Shown one piece after another: positions 1 through 12,600 of a stretch of DNA of 64,000 nt. The translations under genes and the position numbers were made by a program. The DNA lies in NCBI RefSeq assembly GCF_014905175.1, contig NC_057792.1, positions 4,340,001-4,404,000 of the forward strand. The letters are read 5' to 3'. The first letter of the stretch is position 1. Every line of letters starts with the position of its first letter. The notes below the pieces were generated by a model. It was not told the origin of the DNA. It made no database searches and was given only the letters and a program-made list of their open reading frames with translations. The DNA is from Aphidius gifuensis. Lineage: Eukaryota > Arthropoda > Insecta > Hymenoptera > Braconidae.

Positions 1-498
1 ATGGATTGGTGATAATTTTGCACCAAGTTTTCTTGAAGATAGAATTCGTGGGCTTCAAAAATTTGTCAATGATATTTTATCAAGTCCAATTTTAATTAGT
101 AATACAAGTGTACGAGAATTTTTTTGTCTCAATGAACCACCAGCTTTATCTGATACAGCTGAAGAAGCTAGAGTAAGAAAACAAATTTTTATATTTATTA
201 TTTGAATAAATTAATTTTTTAATAATAATTTTATAGGCAATTTTTGAAGCATTGGAGGATACAATTTATCATTTAAGACAACAGTTAAGAGAAAAAGATG
301 CTGAATTAATAGCTGAAAAAAAAATAACAAATGAACTTCGAATTAAAGTGGAGCAGTTATTAAAGTGAGTATAATAATTTATTTATTTATTTATGCTACT
401 TTGTTTTACAAATTATAAAAGTTTTTTTTTTTTTTTTTCGTAGAGAAATGCAGCGATGTCAAACTGATGAAAAAGAAAATTTCTCAGTCAAACTATAG
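1..498 (+). CDS. Snx16: Sorting nexin 16, 3' end (partial)
   Basis: This is the C-terminal part of a sorting nexin that binds phosphoinositides through a PX domain and acts in endosome-to-lysosome trafficking. The 5' part lies outside the window. Three exons are visible: 1..172, 237..364 and 444..498, ending in TAG, and both introns keep the frame. The first exon encodes the last helix of the PX domain (FLEDRIRGLQKFVNDI) and the SNX16-type linker (VREFFCLNEPP). The next encodes a heptad-rich coiled coil (IYHLRQQLREKDAELIAEKK), the dimerising segment known in SNX16. The vertebrate protein has a long acidic tail after the coiled coil; here the protein stops about 20 residues after it. Identity rests on my memory of human SNX16 in the linker region, which matches closely in order and spacing. 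Confidence 0.85.
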
Positions 499-833
499 GT
501 AGAACATTATTAATATATACCTATAATTACGTAAACAAAATTATTTTTTATTACAATTTTATAATCACTTGTACAATGTAAGTTGTGCATATTTTTATAA
601 TTATATTTATGAGCTGGTAGCTAACATTTATTAAGATTTTCTCGAGGAAAAGTAAAAAAAATTATTTTTGTTTTTTTTTTTTTTCGATGGTTGAATATAA
701 AAAAGTAATAAGATCTTATACGGGTCTTATGTTTTATTGTGTTTTAACAAGTACTTCTAACCTTTGTTGTGTAAGTATTTAAAAAAATTTATTCGATATG
801 GCACGTACTTGGTTGAATAATAAGTATCATTAT
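499..833. other. Convergent 3' flank of Snx16 and SLC7 copy A
   Basis: This AT-rich stretch between two converging genes should hold both 3' UTRs. It contains long T runs near 670-685 and no open frame of note. I see no RNA gene or repeat in it. Confidence 0.5.
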
Positions 834-2723
834 TCAGGAATTATTTTTGTTATCACCATCTGGTGCGACAACTTGACACGTTAATTGTATAACTTTGGTA
901 AACTTTTCTGAAACGAAAAAAAAAAATAAAATGTGATGAAAGATTATTTATATAGTTTTAAACTATTTGAAATAAAATTACTTACCAGAAAAACGAGTAC
1001 ACCTTTGGTTGTAGACAAATAGATGATAGACACCAACTCCAATGATAATAAAAATTACAGCAAAAAAATATTTTAAAGAAGGCTCATGAATTATTGGTGT
1101 TACTGCAAGAAATATAGCAATAAATAATACAAGCCAAGGAATAAAAATTGGAACTTTGTATGGTCTTGGTGCATCAGGTTTTGTTTTACGCATAATTAAA
1201 AGTGCCACCATAGCAAGACCATAAAATACCCAAGTTAAAAAACTGGCAAATTCAATAAGTGCATGAATGTTTCCAACAAGTATACAAATAAACGAAATAA
1301 GTCCTTGAAGAATAACTGATGCAGCTGGTGTCATTCTTGTTATATGGACAAAACTAAAAACCATAGGTACGTGTCCTTCTTGTCCTGCAACATGACACAA
1401 ACGAGCAATTCCAAATTGTACACTCAGGGCACATCCAAATGTTGATATAGCAACACCAATTGGAATTAATATAGCTATCCAAGGTGGTAGTACTTTTTTT
1501 GCCCAGTCAATAGCCACAGCTTCAGAGACAATCATTTCATCACGTGTCAAGACTGACATATAAGCTAGATTCATTGATACATAGAGGACTGTGATGATTG
1601 GAACAGCAATTAAAATACTACGAAGAATATTAACTTCAGGTTTTTTAACTTCTTCAGTAACAATTGTTGCTGAAGTCCATCCATCATAAGCCCATAGCCC
1701 TGAGTAAAATGCAAGTGCAATATTTCCTGGTGATGTTGATGTTCCTTTAAAAGGATCAGCTAGTAATTCTGTTTTTCCACTCACTAACCATGAGATTCCT
1801 CCACCAATAACAATCAAACATGCTCCAACTTTACAAAATAAAAATATATTTTGAAGTTTAACAAAAAGCTTGACACTTGTGAGATTGATAAATGTGATAA
1901 TAAAAATTGCAAGTAGTGCTACAATCTTTTCAAGTAATTTTAATGTGTCTGGACATAATTCAGACGTTAATTCTGTAAATGGCTGGATACAATATTTTGC
2001 AAATGTTAAAATTATTATTGCAACTTCAGCAGGACGAAGTAAAAAAACACAAATCCATGAACAAATAAAAGCTGGTAGTCTTCCTGTATATTTATGAAGA
2101 GGACCAAATGCTTCAATGAAGTAAGCATATTCAGCTCCACTACGTGGTACTACTGTGCTTAATTCTGCATATGCTAAAGCACCAAGTAGTGATAAAAAAC
2201 CACATGATGCCCATACTATCAAACAACTTCCAATAGACCCAGTCTCTTCTAGTGCTGTAGTTGGTGATACAAAAATTCCAGATCCTAAAAAAATATTTAC
2301 AAGTCTCGGTAAAATTTCTAAGAATCTTTTTTACTCAAAAAAGAAAGCTTAAAATAATTTTTTAAAAATTCAGGACTTGAAAAATTTTTAAAATCCCTAT
2401 CTTTTAACAAAAATCACATGGTTATATATTTTTTTTTAAATTAGATAATCTCATCTCCATTTATTTTCACTGATCTATTTATATTCAAGAGTTATAAGCC
2501 AAGCACGTTTGACAACACAAAAAAAAAAACTTTGAAAACATTTCTATTTATTTTTTTCGAAAACTATATTATTTATAAATTCAAAAATTAAATTTATTTA
2601 AATAAATAAAATCTTACCTATCATAACAGCCATTATAATACTAACAGCACTAAAAAGTCCAAGTTCCCGCTTTAATTCAACCTTTTGTTGTCCTTTCTCC
2701 ACATTATTCTTTGACATCTCCAT
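834..2723 (-). CDS. LAT-type amino-acid transporter light chain, copy A
   Basis: This SLC7-family transporter exchanges neutral or cationic amino acids across the plasma membrane, probably as a dimer with a CD98-type heavy chain. Exons on the minus strand are 2723..2618, 2284..986 and 907..834. They total 1479 nt, which gives 492 residues with phases matching at both junctions. Exon 1 ends in TM1 and exon 2 opens with the substrate-binding GSGIFVSP motif. About 12 hydrophobic segments follow, with the family hallmark VVPRSGAEYAY in TM3. A Cys-Pro (about residue 146) in the TM3-TM4 loop sits where light chains form the disulfide to the heavy chain. The last exon encodes a short cytoplasmic tail with IQLTCQVVAP. 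A near twin lies immediately upstream at 3506..5336. In insects this group includes minidiscs, JhI-21, genderblind and the y+L-type proteins; I cannot decide among them. Confidence 0.88.
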
Positions 2724-3505
2724 CACGTGTTATTATTTTTTTACGTTTATTAATTATTTATTAAATTATTACTACCATTGAAGAAATATTTTTTAAAAAT
2801 AGCTTACGACGTATATTATTTTTTAGTTGATAAATTTATTTTAAAGTTTGTTGTAATATGATAAAATTTTATGTCAACGTGTTGAACAAGCAGCAGCAGC
2901 AGCAACAACAACAGCTGTGATTGGCGCTGTGCTCAGTTAGACTGGCTGAGATTTTATTTGACTATTAGACTCTCTCCGGTCTCGACAACATTAGCTTATT
3001 GTTATTGTAGGTAAATCACATCAGACAATCAGTTGAGACCGATAACAAAATGACACGACTTTTGTTGGAACCCCCACACACAACTAAATGACTCAAATTT
3101 TTTTTAATTTTATTTTCTGTATCTAATTTCGACAGCTTAAACTTATAAAATTTTGCTTGTGTGCGTATTCAAAAATAAAATAGCAAGCTAATCATAAAAT
3201 TAAAATTATATATACACATATAAACAAATTTTTATTTATATTATTTTAAAACGACAAAAAAAATTTATTAAATATATTGCAAATTATTATCGAAATTTAT
3301 AATAATTTTGATGAAATAAAAATTTAGTTTATTTAACAATTATTTAAATTATTATATACATATTTTATTTATATAAATATATAGTCTATTCCTGAGAGTT
3401 TAAAAATGTAAGCTTGTACTTGAAAATAATTAATAAAATTACGAGTTTCATATATTTTTTCATTGAGCATTTATGAATTAATTGTATAAAAAAAAAATTT
3501 TATAC
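2724..3505. promoter_or_regulatory. Upstream region of SLC7 copy A
   Basis: This stretch separates the two SLC7 copies and should hold the promoter and 5' UTR of copy A and the 3' UTR of copy B. A less AT-rich segment at about 2885-3080 has a CAG/CAA-rich run and GGCGCTGTGCTCAGTTAG, which could lie near the transcription start (inference). The rest is AT-rich with no open frame. Confidence 0.4.
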
Positions 3506-5336
3506 TTAGTCTGAATGAATTTCTGATGGTGCAACTTGACACAGCACTTGAATAAAATATGTAAATTTTCCTATAACAAACAATAAAGTTTGATAAATGT
3601 CGTTCACGAATAAATTGTTAATATAATAAATTGTTCAATGAAAAATTACTTACGAGATAATTTGCTACACCTTTGGTTGTAGACAAATAAATGATAGACT
3701 CCAACTCCAATAATAATAAAAATTAGAGCAAAAAAATATTTTAAAGAAGGCTCATGAATTATTGGTGTTACTGCAAGGAATATAGCAATAAATAATACGA
3801 GCCAAGGAATAAAAATTGGAACTTTGTATGGTCTTGGTGCATCAGGCTTTGTTTTTCGCATAATTAAAAGTGCAACCATAGCAAGACCATAAAATACCCA
3901 AGTTAAAAAGCTGGCAAATTCAATGAGTGCATGAACGTTTCCAACAAGAATACAAATAAAAGAAATAAGTCCTTGAAGAATAACTGATACAGCTGGTGTC
4001 ATTCTTGTTATATGAACAAAACTAAAAGCCAAAGGTACGTGTCCTTCTTGTCCTGCAACATGACACAAACGTGAAATTCCAAATTGTACACTAAGTGCAC
4101 ATCCAAATGTTGATATAGCAACACCAATTGGAATTAATATAGCTATCCAAGGTGGTAGAACTTTCTTTGCCCAGTCAACAGCCACAGCTTCAGAGACAAT
4201 CATTTCATCACGTGTCAAGACTGACATATAAGCTAGATTCATTGATACATAGAGGACTGTGATGATTGGAACAGCAATTAAAATACTTCGAAGAATATTA
4301 ACTTCAGGTTTTTTAACTTCTTCAGTAACAATTGTTGCTGATGTCCAACCATCATATGCCCATAGCCCTGAGTAAAATGCAAGTGCAATATTTCCTGGTG
4401 ATGTTGATGTTCCTTTAAAAGGATCAGCTAGTAATTCTGTTTTTCCACTCACTAACCATGAGATTCCTCCACCAATAACAATCAAACATGCTCCAACTTT
4501 GCAAATTCCAAAAATATTTTGTACTTTAACAAAAAGCTTGACACTCGTCATATTGATAAATGTTATCAAGCCAAGTGCAAGTAAGCCTATAATTTTTCTT
4601 AAATCTTCTAATGATTCTGGGCATATATCTGGCATAAAAGTGAGTAATGGTTGTATAAAATACTCTGAAAATGTGAGAATTATCACTGCAACTTCAGCAG
4701 GACGAAGTAAAAAAACACAAATCCATGAACAAATAAAAGCTGGTAGTCTTCCTGTATATTTATGAAGAGGACCAAATGCTTCAATTAAGTAGGCATATTC
4801 AGCTCCACTTCGTGGTACTACTGTGCTTAATTCAGCAAATGCCAGTGCACCAAGGAAAGATAAAAACCCACATGCTGCCCATATTATTAAACAACTTCCA
4901 ATTGATCCAGATTCTTTTAAAGCTGTTGTTGGTGAGACAAATATTCCAGATCCTGTTAAAATATAAAATTTAATGTAGGTCAAGTGTAAAATTCATTGTG
5001 ATAAAAATAGAATATAAAAACAAGTACGCATCAATATAAATTTAAATCATTCAGCTATTATCAGTTAATTAATTTTAAAATGTATGTGGACTTTGGAAAT
5101 AAGCTAATCACTTGTTTATAGCATTAATATTTTTTTTTTTTATCTTGATTGGAAATCAAGACATCAACAAATTGATAACACAATTTATCACACAATTATT
5201 TAATTATTACTATTATCATAATTTCTAATAATATAAGTTAAAAAATTTTACCAATCATAACAGCTGTAATAACATTGACAGCACTGAATAATCCAATTTC
5301 TCTTTTCATTTCAACTTTTTTATTTTCCTCAATCAT
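3506..5336 (-). CDS. LAT-type amino-acid transporter light chain, copy B
   Basis: This is a second SLC7 light chain, a tandem duplicate of copy A on the same strand with the same exon structure. Minus-strand exons are 5336..5252, 4952..3654 and 3570..3506. The sum is 1449 nt, giving 482 residues, and exon 2 has exactly the same length as in copy A (1299 nt). The GSGIFVSP motif, VVPRSGAEYAY and the heavy-chain Cys-Pro in the TM3-TM4 loop are all kept. The N-terminus and the stretch from TM4 to TM5 differ clearly from copy A. From KVGACLIVIGGG onward the two are nearly identical for about 310 residues. The terminal exon is also divergent (IQVLCQVAPSEIHSD). Both copies look intact, so two transporters with the same core and different N-terminal and loop regions are expected. 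Confidence 0.88.
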
Positions 5337-6641
5337 CTTGGTCTTTTCTCTATTTTTATATCAGCTATTTAGTTAAAATTTTAATTAAATATTTAATCGT
5401 AGAAAGTCATAAAAGTTACTCCAGAGAAACAGAATATTCAAATTAAAATTTAAATCAGATCGTTACTACTGATTGTGTCAACAAAATGCTTCTATTTTAT
5501 ATTTTTAAAAATCATACACTCTTCTCTTCACCATGTGATAAAAAAAAAAAAATAAAAAACGTATGTAAATGTCAAATAAATTTATAAAAAATTATAGTAT
5601 CATTGTAAATTAAAGTGACACGTCACTAAACAATGTTGATATATTTTTTCGATACCCGTATAATAAATTTCCAAGCAAAGAAAACTATTCAGAGTGAAGA
5701 TAAAAGTTGATTCAGTTCAGTTGGGTGATGTACTGATGTTTATTATATTGTTGAATATAAAAAACAATATTTGTTTTTTTTTTATAATGTATGTTTTCTG
5801 GTTTTTTTTATTTTTTACTTGTTGGTAATATGCATTTTTATCTAAGTGATAAAAATATATCAATCTAACAACAATCCACAGGTGATTAAAGAAAAAAAAA
5901 AAAAATAAATAGAAATTTTTATTTATTTATCAATTTAAATATTTATTTTTAATATTTTAAATTGTACTTTACTAAATCCTTCTTTACATATACATAAAAC
6001 ATTAAAAATAGATAAATAAATTTTTTATATTTTTTAAATATAAATTCTAGTTAAGCCAATTGGCCTTGATTGTCGTTTTCAGTTATTTTTAATTGACCCT
6101 GTTATCTATTAGATAACAAAATTTAAATAAAATATATTTGTCTTAATTCTAATCGAATATAATGTTTATTTTATTTTATTTACAATAAATAAAAACCATT
6201 AGTAAAATATTTTTTAAAAATAATTTTAAATATTTTAATTAGCTATTTAATTTAAAAAAATTAATTCAATCGTTTTTACAGTGTAAAAAAAAAAAAAATT
6301 CTACAAAATAAATGCCGAAAATAATTTACAATAATACAAAAAAAAAATTTTTTATTTATTAAATTAAATACAATTAAAAAATTTAATTATTAATTAATTT
6401 TTAATTTTCACCTCGCTTATTGTACATGTAATGCCATCTGGATGTCGTCATGTCAAGCATCAATACATAAAAAAAAAAATAAATAACACAGACGTAAAGT
6501 GGGTAGACAGTTCAAGATGGCTGACAAGTAAAGCAGCAGCAGTGGTGATGGTGTCCAATGGTGACGGCTAAAGTGGAATGTGTCTGTCTGTTAAATTTAT
6601 GATATTAAAATTATTTGTGAATAAACTAATGGCCTATCAAT
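5337..6641. promoter_or_regulatory. Divergent intergenic region, SLC7 copy B / DIP2
   Basis: This 1.3 kb AT-rich region separates two divergently transcribed genes. The 150 bases before the DIP2 start are less AT-rich and contain a small upstream frame in AGATGGCTGACAAGTAA (about 6516-6532), which encodes Met-Ala-Asp-Lys and a stop. I see no coding sequence or repeat elsewhere in it. Confidence 0.45.
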
Positions 6642-6655
6642 ATGGCCGATTTTAA
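6629..6655 (+). promoter_or_regulatory. uORF overlapping the DIP2 start codon
   Basis: An ATG 13 bases before the DIP2 start opens an eight-codon frame (Met-Ala-Tyr-Gln-Tyr-Gly-Arg-Phe) whose TAA lies inside the DIP2 coding sequence, in another frame. A ribosome using it would read past the DIP2 start. Such overlapping uORFs usually lower translation of the main frame. Whether the mRNA includes this ATG depends on the transcription start, which I cannot see. Confidence 0.5.
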
Positions 6656-9600
6656 TATTGATATTAATAAACTTCCTGAGGATGTACGTGAAAAAATAGC
6701 TGAATTAGAACTCGAGCTTTCTGAAGGTAACATTCATCATCATTATTATTATTATAATATATTTTTTGTCACACTAATTCAATACACAAAAAAAAAAAAT
6801 TCAATCATCTCTCCTGCGTGCCCCTCTGACTCACCCCATAGAAATCTTTATACATTTAATTAAAAAAAAAAAGTAGGTATATTTAATCGATTAATTCGAA
6901 ATCCTTTTTTTTTTTTTTTTCTTCATCAATAAATCAAATGACCTTTTTTCACCTTGGTTTACTCAAAAATCTTTCACCCGGTATTTTATTTTTTTGTGTA
7001 TTGTTTTTTTTTTTTTTGTTTATTTTTACATAAATTAATTGTCATTAAATGTAAATTGTTAAATAATATTAATGATTATATTTAAAATAAGATATAACAA
7101 TGTGTGTCATGATGTAATTTTGTGATGATGATCTAGAGTGTTTATAACATGTGTCATGAATTGGTTGATATTGTTGTCAAGTGAGAGTGTACTATCAAGA
7201 CACAAAAGTCAATACCTTCATAACTTGAACTCACTAATACATTGTCATATATATTTTTATCTTTATTTTTTCTTTTATATTCTATCATCATCATTATCAT
7301 CACCATCATCATCTTACTCATGTGTCATACTAACAATTACGTCAAATATTATCTTTTATTATTTATTTTCTTAAATAGATTCTAACAAGTTATTAAAAAA
7401 AATAAACAACTATCATTTTAAGTCATAATTTTAATCAATAAAAAATATAATTAGAATATTTGTTTACATTAAATATAAACTAATATGTTTTTTTTTTATT
7501 TTTAGTTGAAAAAAAAAAAAAAAAATTTTAATTAAATAATTAAGAAATTGTTCAATTAATATTCAGATAGATATAGAAATAAACGAACCGATTATGTTCC
7601 AAGTGGTTGATGCTGTTTTCCACATATTTAATATGTATTTATGGACATCTGTCCGTTATGAACTTGGAATCGTGTAACGGGTATGTGTTACTCATAGCCG
7701 GAAACTATTTAATTCAACACATACATATTATTATAAGCATATATTGCTTATATATTTTATTATACTTTTATTATACATGTCCCCCTTTAGGGCCCCCCTA
7801 TTTTAAACCTGGTTATATGTGTGAGGAATTTTAGTTTGTGGTACATATCAGTAAACATATATGTACACCTTTAATGGGATGCTGTGAAGTTGAGCATTGA
7901 AGCATATAAAAAAACCGGTGAATGATAAAAAATATTTTTTAAAAATTAATGAGACTCAATATTATGATGTATTTTTTTAATTTATAAAAAAGGTAATGGT
8001 TTATTTTTTTTTATTTTAAATTGATTCAAGTATTAAAATTGACATTTTTTTAGTATCAACATGTGTTATTTAAAAATATTCATGATGATGATGATGTTGT
8101 TGTTGTTGGGTATTAAAAAGGCAGCTGTTTATCAAGAAGTATCAAGTCAACTGGTACACATAATGTATTTAACAACAACAGCAATCCTTTCTGCTATGCA
8201 AGTTGTAGAACAACCAACCACCTCCACCTTCAACACCATCACCACCACCACCACTACTCTTTGCATCTATTATTTCTTGTAATATTACAGCTTCTTTTAT
8301 CATTATTTATCCTATACTTTTTTTTCTTCATTCTCCTCTTCATCTTTTTCTTTTCTCAATCTTTTGCATTCACTTAACTTGTCTTCGTGACTCTCTGATT
8401 TCTCTGGATTCTCATCTACCATACTGCTCCTCTCTCGTATGGTATTTTTTTATTATTATTTATTTATATATATATATATATTTATTATATACCTCCATAG
8501 GTGCCTATAAGCCGCCCTCTCTTTACCTCCTTCATCCATTGGTAAGCACGATAAACCTGCCAGCAACTAAGATACCACCAAGTTTCTCAGTCTTGGTGGA
8601 CCCGAGTTTCATTTAACATGCCAACGTGGCTGTTGTTGTTTCTCAATAACAATTCATTTGATAATAATCATTTTTCTTTTTTTTTTCTCACATATAATTA
8701 ATCAAATGAACAAACATAATATCAATTACATATTGCTTATCATTCAAATATAAATTAATTAGAAAAAAATATATTTTTAATTAACAATTTGAATATATAA
8801 ATAATCAGTAAAGTATCAGGAAGAATAATAACAAAAGAAAAAAAAAAGGGAAACTTATTTGTAAATGGCATATTGAAGATTGGAATGTAGCAATAGGACT
8901 GAAGGCTTCTTGCCAATTGCCAGTGAATCTCTCTAAAGTAATCAAAACAATATTAAAAATTGTGTGTATATATTTACATTTTAATATTTTATAATTCACA
9001 AGTGATGATAATTTTAAATAATAAAATTATTTATTTGTTTATTTATTAATTTTATTATTTTAAAAAATTATTGTTGGCTCACAATGTGCATTGAAAAAGG
9101 TCGAGTTTTTGTTGTCGTCGTGTGTATGTAATCACTCGAGAGGGAGAGCAATCGCAAGGGAGAAAGTTTCGTCCGTGAAGCCGTGTATTTTTTTATTTTT
9201 GTATACCTATTACAAACATATACTGGATCTCTTCAATATCAAATACATATATAGTATAATTCAGTTTATTACAACCAGTTGAAGTACACACAGAAAAAAT
9301 GGTTGTAAATAAATTTTTCTATATTTATTATTTGATGATTGTTTAAAATTGTATAATTAAAAAATATATATTTGTTGATTATTTTATGGTGATAGTTTGA
9401 TATAATTGTGTAATTGTGAATTGATCTCATGAGGTCTATCTCATTTGATAAATTAAGGAGGCTCATTGGACGTAAGAAGGATCGAAATGAGCCGTCCTTC
9501 AAACGTAGTGAGTCCTTCAAACGTATATCAATAAGAAAAAGTTATTTAGATCGTGGAAAAAGAAGAAATAAAGCATTAATTAAAACAAATGATATTGTTA

Positions 9601-12600
9601 ATAATAATGATGATAATGATACAATACAACATGTTGATGTACCAGTTGAAATTGATAATACTAGTGAAAATAAAAATATAATAATTGATGATAAAACTAA
9701 AACATTTGATTTGGATAATAATACAAAAAAATTAAAAAATTCAAATTCATCATTACATACAACAATTGCATATGATGATTGGTTAAATGATATTAATGAT
9801 ACAAAAATTAATGAAATACTTTATAATGAAGATAAGCTATTATCAAATGATGAAGAAAAAAATTATGATGATGATGATGATGATATTTCATTATCAGAAA
9901 AAACTGAAGAATCATTAAATTTATCAGATGATTTTGTTGCTTCAAAATTAACATCAATGTCAATAAATTCAAAATCAACATTATCTGATATTGAATCATT
10001 GACATTAGCTGATAATGGACCACCAAGTGTCAGTGTTAGTCTTGGTCGTATTTGGCTTGGTGCTGCATTAATGCCATTTCCAAAAGTATCATCACCATCA
10101 TCTATAAAATCATCAATATCAACTTCAACATCATCATTAACATCAATAACAACAACAACATCAATACCATTTGATACATTAACATGTACATCAACAAATA
10201 AAAATAGACATAGATCATTAGACAGTGCATGGAAAGAACAAAATAAATCACGTTATGAATCAGCACAAATAACAGTCTCTAGAACTGTTTCAGCACCAGA
10301 AAAATCACAAAAAAATCATCAATCAACATTTAATAGTTTATCAACTTCAATATCTAAAATTGCACATTGTAATAAATCTAGTAATAAATTAAATAAAACT
10401 GGATTGTCATTTTTTGGTAAAAAAAAATTATCAAAATCAAATAAAAATTCAACAACAACAATTGATAATTATGATGACAATGATGATGATGATGATGATA
10501 ATAAAAATTTAATAATAATTGATCAAGATAAACTTGGTTTTGTATTACCAGAAAAAAGAAAATTAAAAAAAGCTACACATATTTGGCAAGAAATTCGTTA
10601 TTTTAAAAATATTGATGCAACTTTTGATGTTGTTGTTAATAATGATTCTATGAATATTTCATCATCATTAAATAATAATAATAATATAACAACAAAGTAT
10701 AATGAAAATAAAACGTTTTGTAATACAATTAATCAGCAAAATCAATTGTATAATACATTAGCAAGTTCATCAACATGTTCAAAATCGTCAATTGTTTCTA
10801 CAACAACAACAACAACAAATGTTTTAAAAATAAGTGATTTTAATGAGGATAAAATATTGTCAGAAAAACTACGTAATATATTAGCACAAAGACCAATATG
10901 GAAACCATCAATAAATAATGATAAAAAATTACAAAAAAAGTATACTAAAAAAAATCAACAAAATCATAATTATTTAAATGATTATTATGATAATTTTTAT
11001 TCAAGTAGTCAATCAATTAATTCAATTTCTTCATCAAATAAAGATACACAATTAAATTATTATCGTTGTCTTTCAACAAGTGGAAGTAGTGAATCAGATA
11101 ATGATACATTTTATGAAGAAAAAAATTTTATAATTCATAAAAAAAATAAACGTTTTAATTTACCACCAAAACGACGTTCATTGTCAAGAAAAAAATCAAA
11201 AAATAGCTATCAACGACAACCAGTTTATCTTGTTAGAAAATATTCATTGTTAAAAAAACAACCAAGTAAGAATGCTTCAACAAAAAAAAAAAAAAAACAA
11301 ATATTTTATATTATCATGAATTAAAACTTTTTTTAAAAAATTCATTTTAAAGCTCAATGGTTTAATAACAAATAAAAAAAAGCAGCAGTCTATTTAATCT
11401 TTCATATATCTCTTTATGATATTAATTTCAGCTTGAAAAAATAAATATGAAAGAGTCTAAATTAAAATATTGCTCATATTTTATTCAAACAAATTCATTT
11501 CAAAATATTGAAATACCTCTTTCAATTTTTCATCAAAAAATAAAATAAATAAACTAATGTTTTATGTTTTTTTTTTCTGTTTCAGGGGATATAACTCAGA
11601 AAGGATATGAAAAGAAAAAAGCACGTATTCTTCAGCAATATGCTTCAAAGCATATCGGTGAGTCAAATTAATTAATAACTATTTTTCAAAATTAAATAAA
11701 ATACAAAACAAGCACGTTAATCAATGAAAAACTGTACATGGCATGCAACACATATGGCTCATGATGAAAAATATTTGTTGAAAAAATTTAACAAAAAAAA
11801 AATGACGTGGTAGCTGAGCACAAATCACTTCAAGCTTCAAAAAAAAAAAAAAAAATCATTGAATGCGTTAATGCGTTTTGTATAGTCGAATAAGTCTGGG
11901 TCGGTTTTAGACATTAAATTCTCTTTTTGCTTGCGTAAAACTACGTGACTACGTAACTCGCTCAAACAAAATAGAAATAAATAAAAAAACAACAACATAA
12001 TAAGATGTAACAAAAAGTAATAGAACGAAAAAGGTACGTCACGCCTAATACCCACAAACATTACAATCATTACGAGCATATATGTTGTAAATAATGTATG
12101 AAAATTTATTTAAATTAGATGAAAATATAAAAATCATTGTTTGTCAATTTATGATAATAATAATAATACATAAATAACTAACAATATTAAAAAACCAAAT
12201 AACAATAACATTTTTAAAATTTGATAATTCATTTGATATTTGCTGTCACTAATCAGGAGGTGGAAATATCAGTGGAGGTGGTACCGGTGGTAGTGCTGGT
12301 GATAAAAGTAATTATGGAAGTGGTGGGGGTGGTGGTGGTGGTATTGGTGGTGCACGTCCTCAGCCTCGTGCTCGACGTACACAAAGACGTGTTACACATT
12401 CTGAAAAAAGATATCATTCAGGTGGGAAATTAACTAACAAACTAACATACTTTTATTTTATTTTATTTTTTTCATAATTTATTTTATCATCTATTTTTTG
12501 GTGCATGTTTTGCTTACTCATTTTATTTGAATAAAAGAAAAAAAAAAAATAAATGTATGACTTGGTTTTTTTTTTTTTATTAGAGTTAGTGAGTTTTGTA

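Noticed and set aside
8061..8282. Open frame with a Met/Leu-rich start resembling a signal peptide
   Set aside because: It is built from ATG and TTG trinucleotide repeats and ends in poly-Thr; composition is that of simple repeats in intron DNA.
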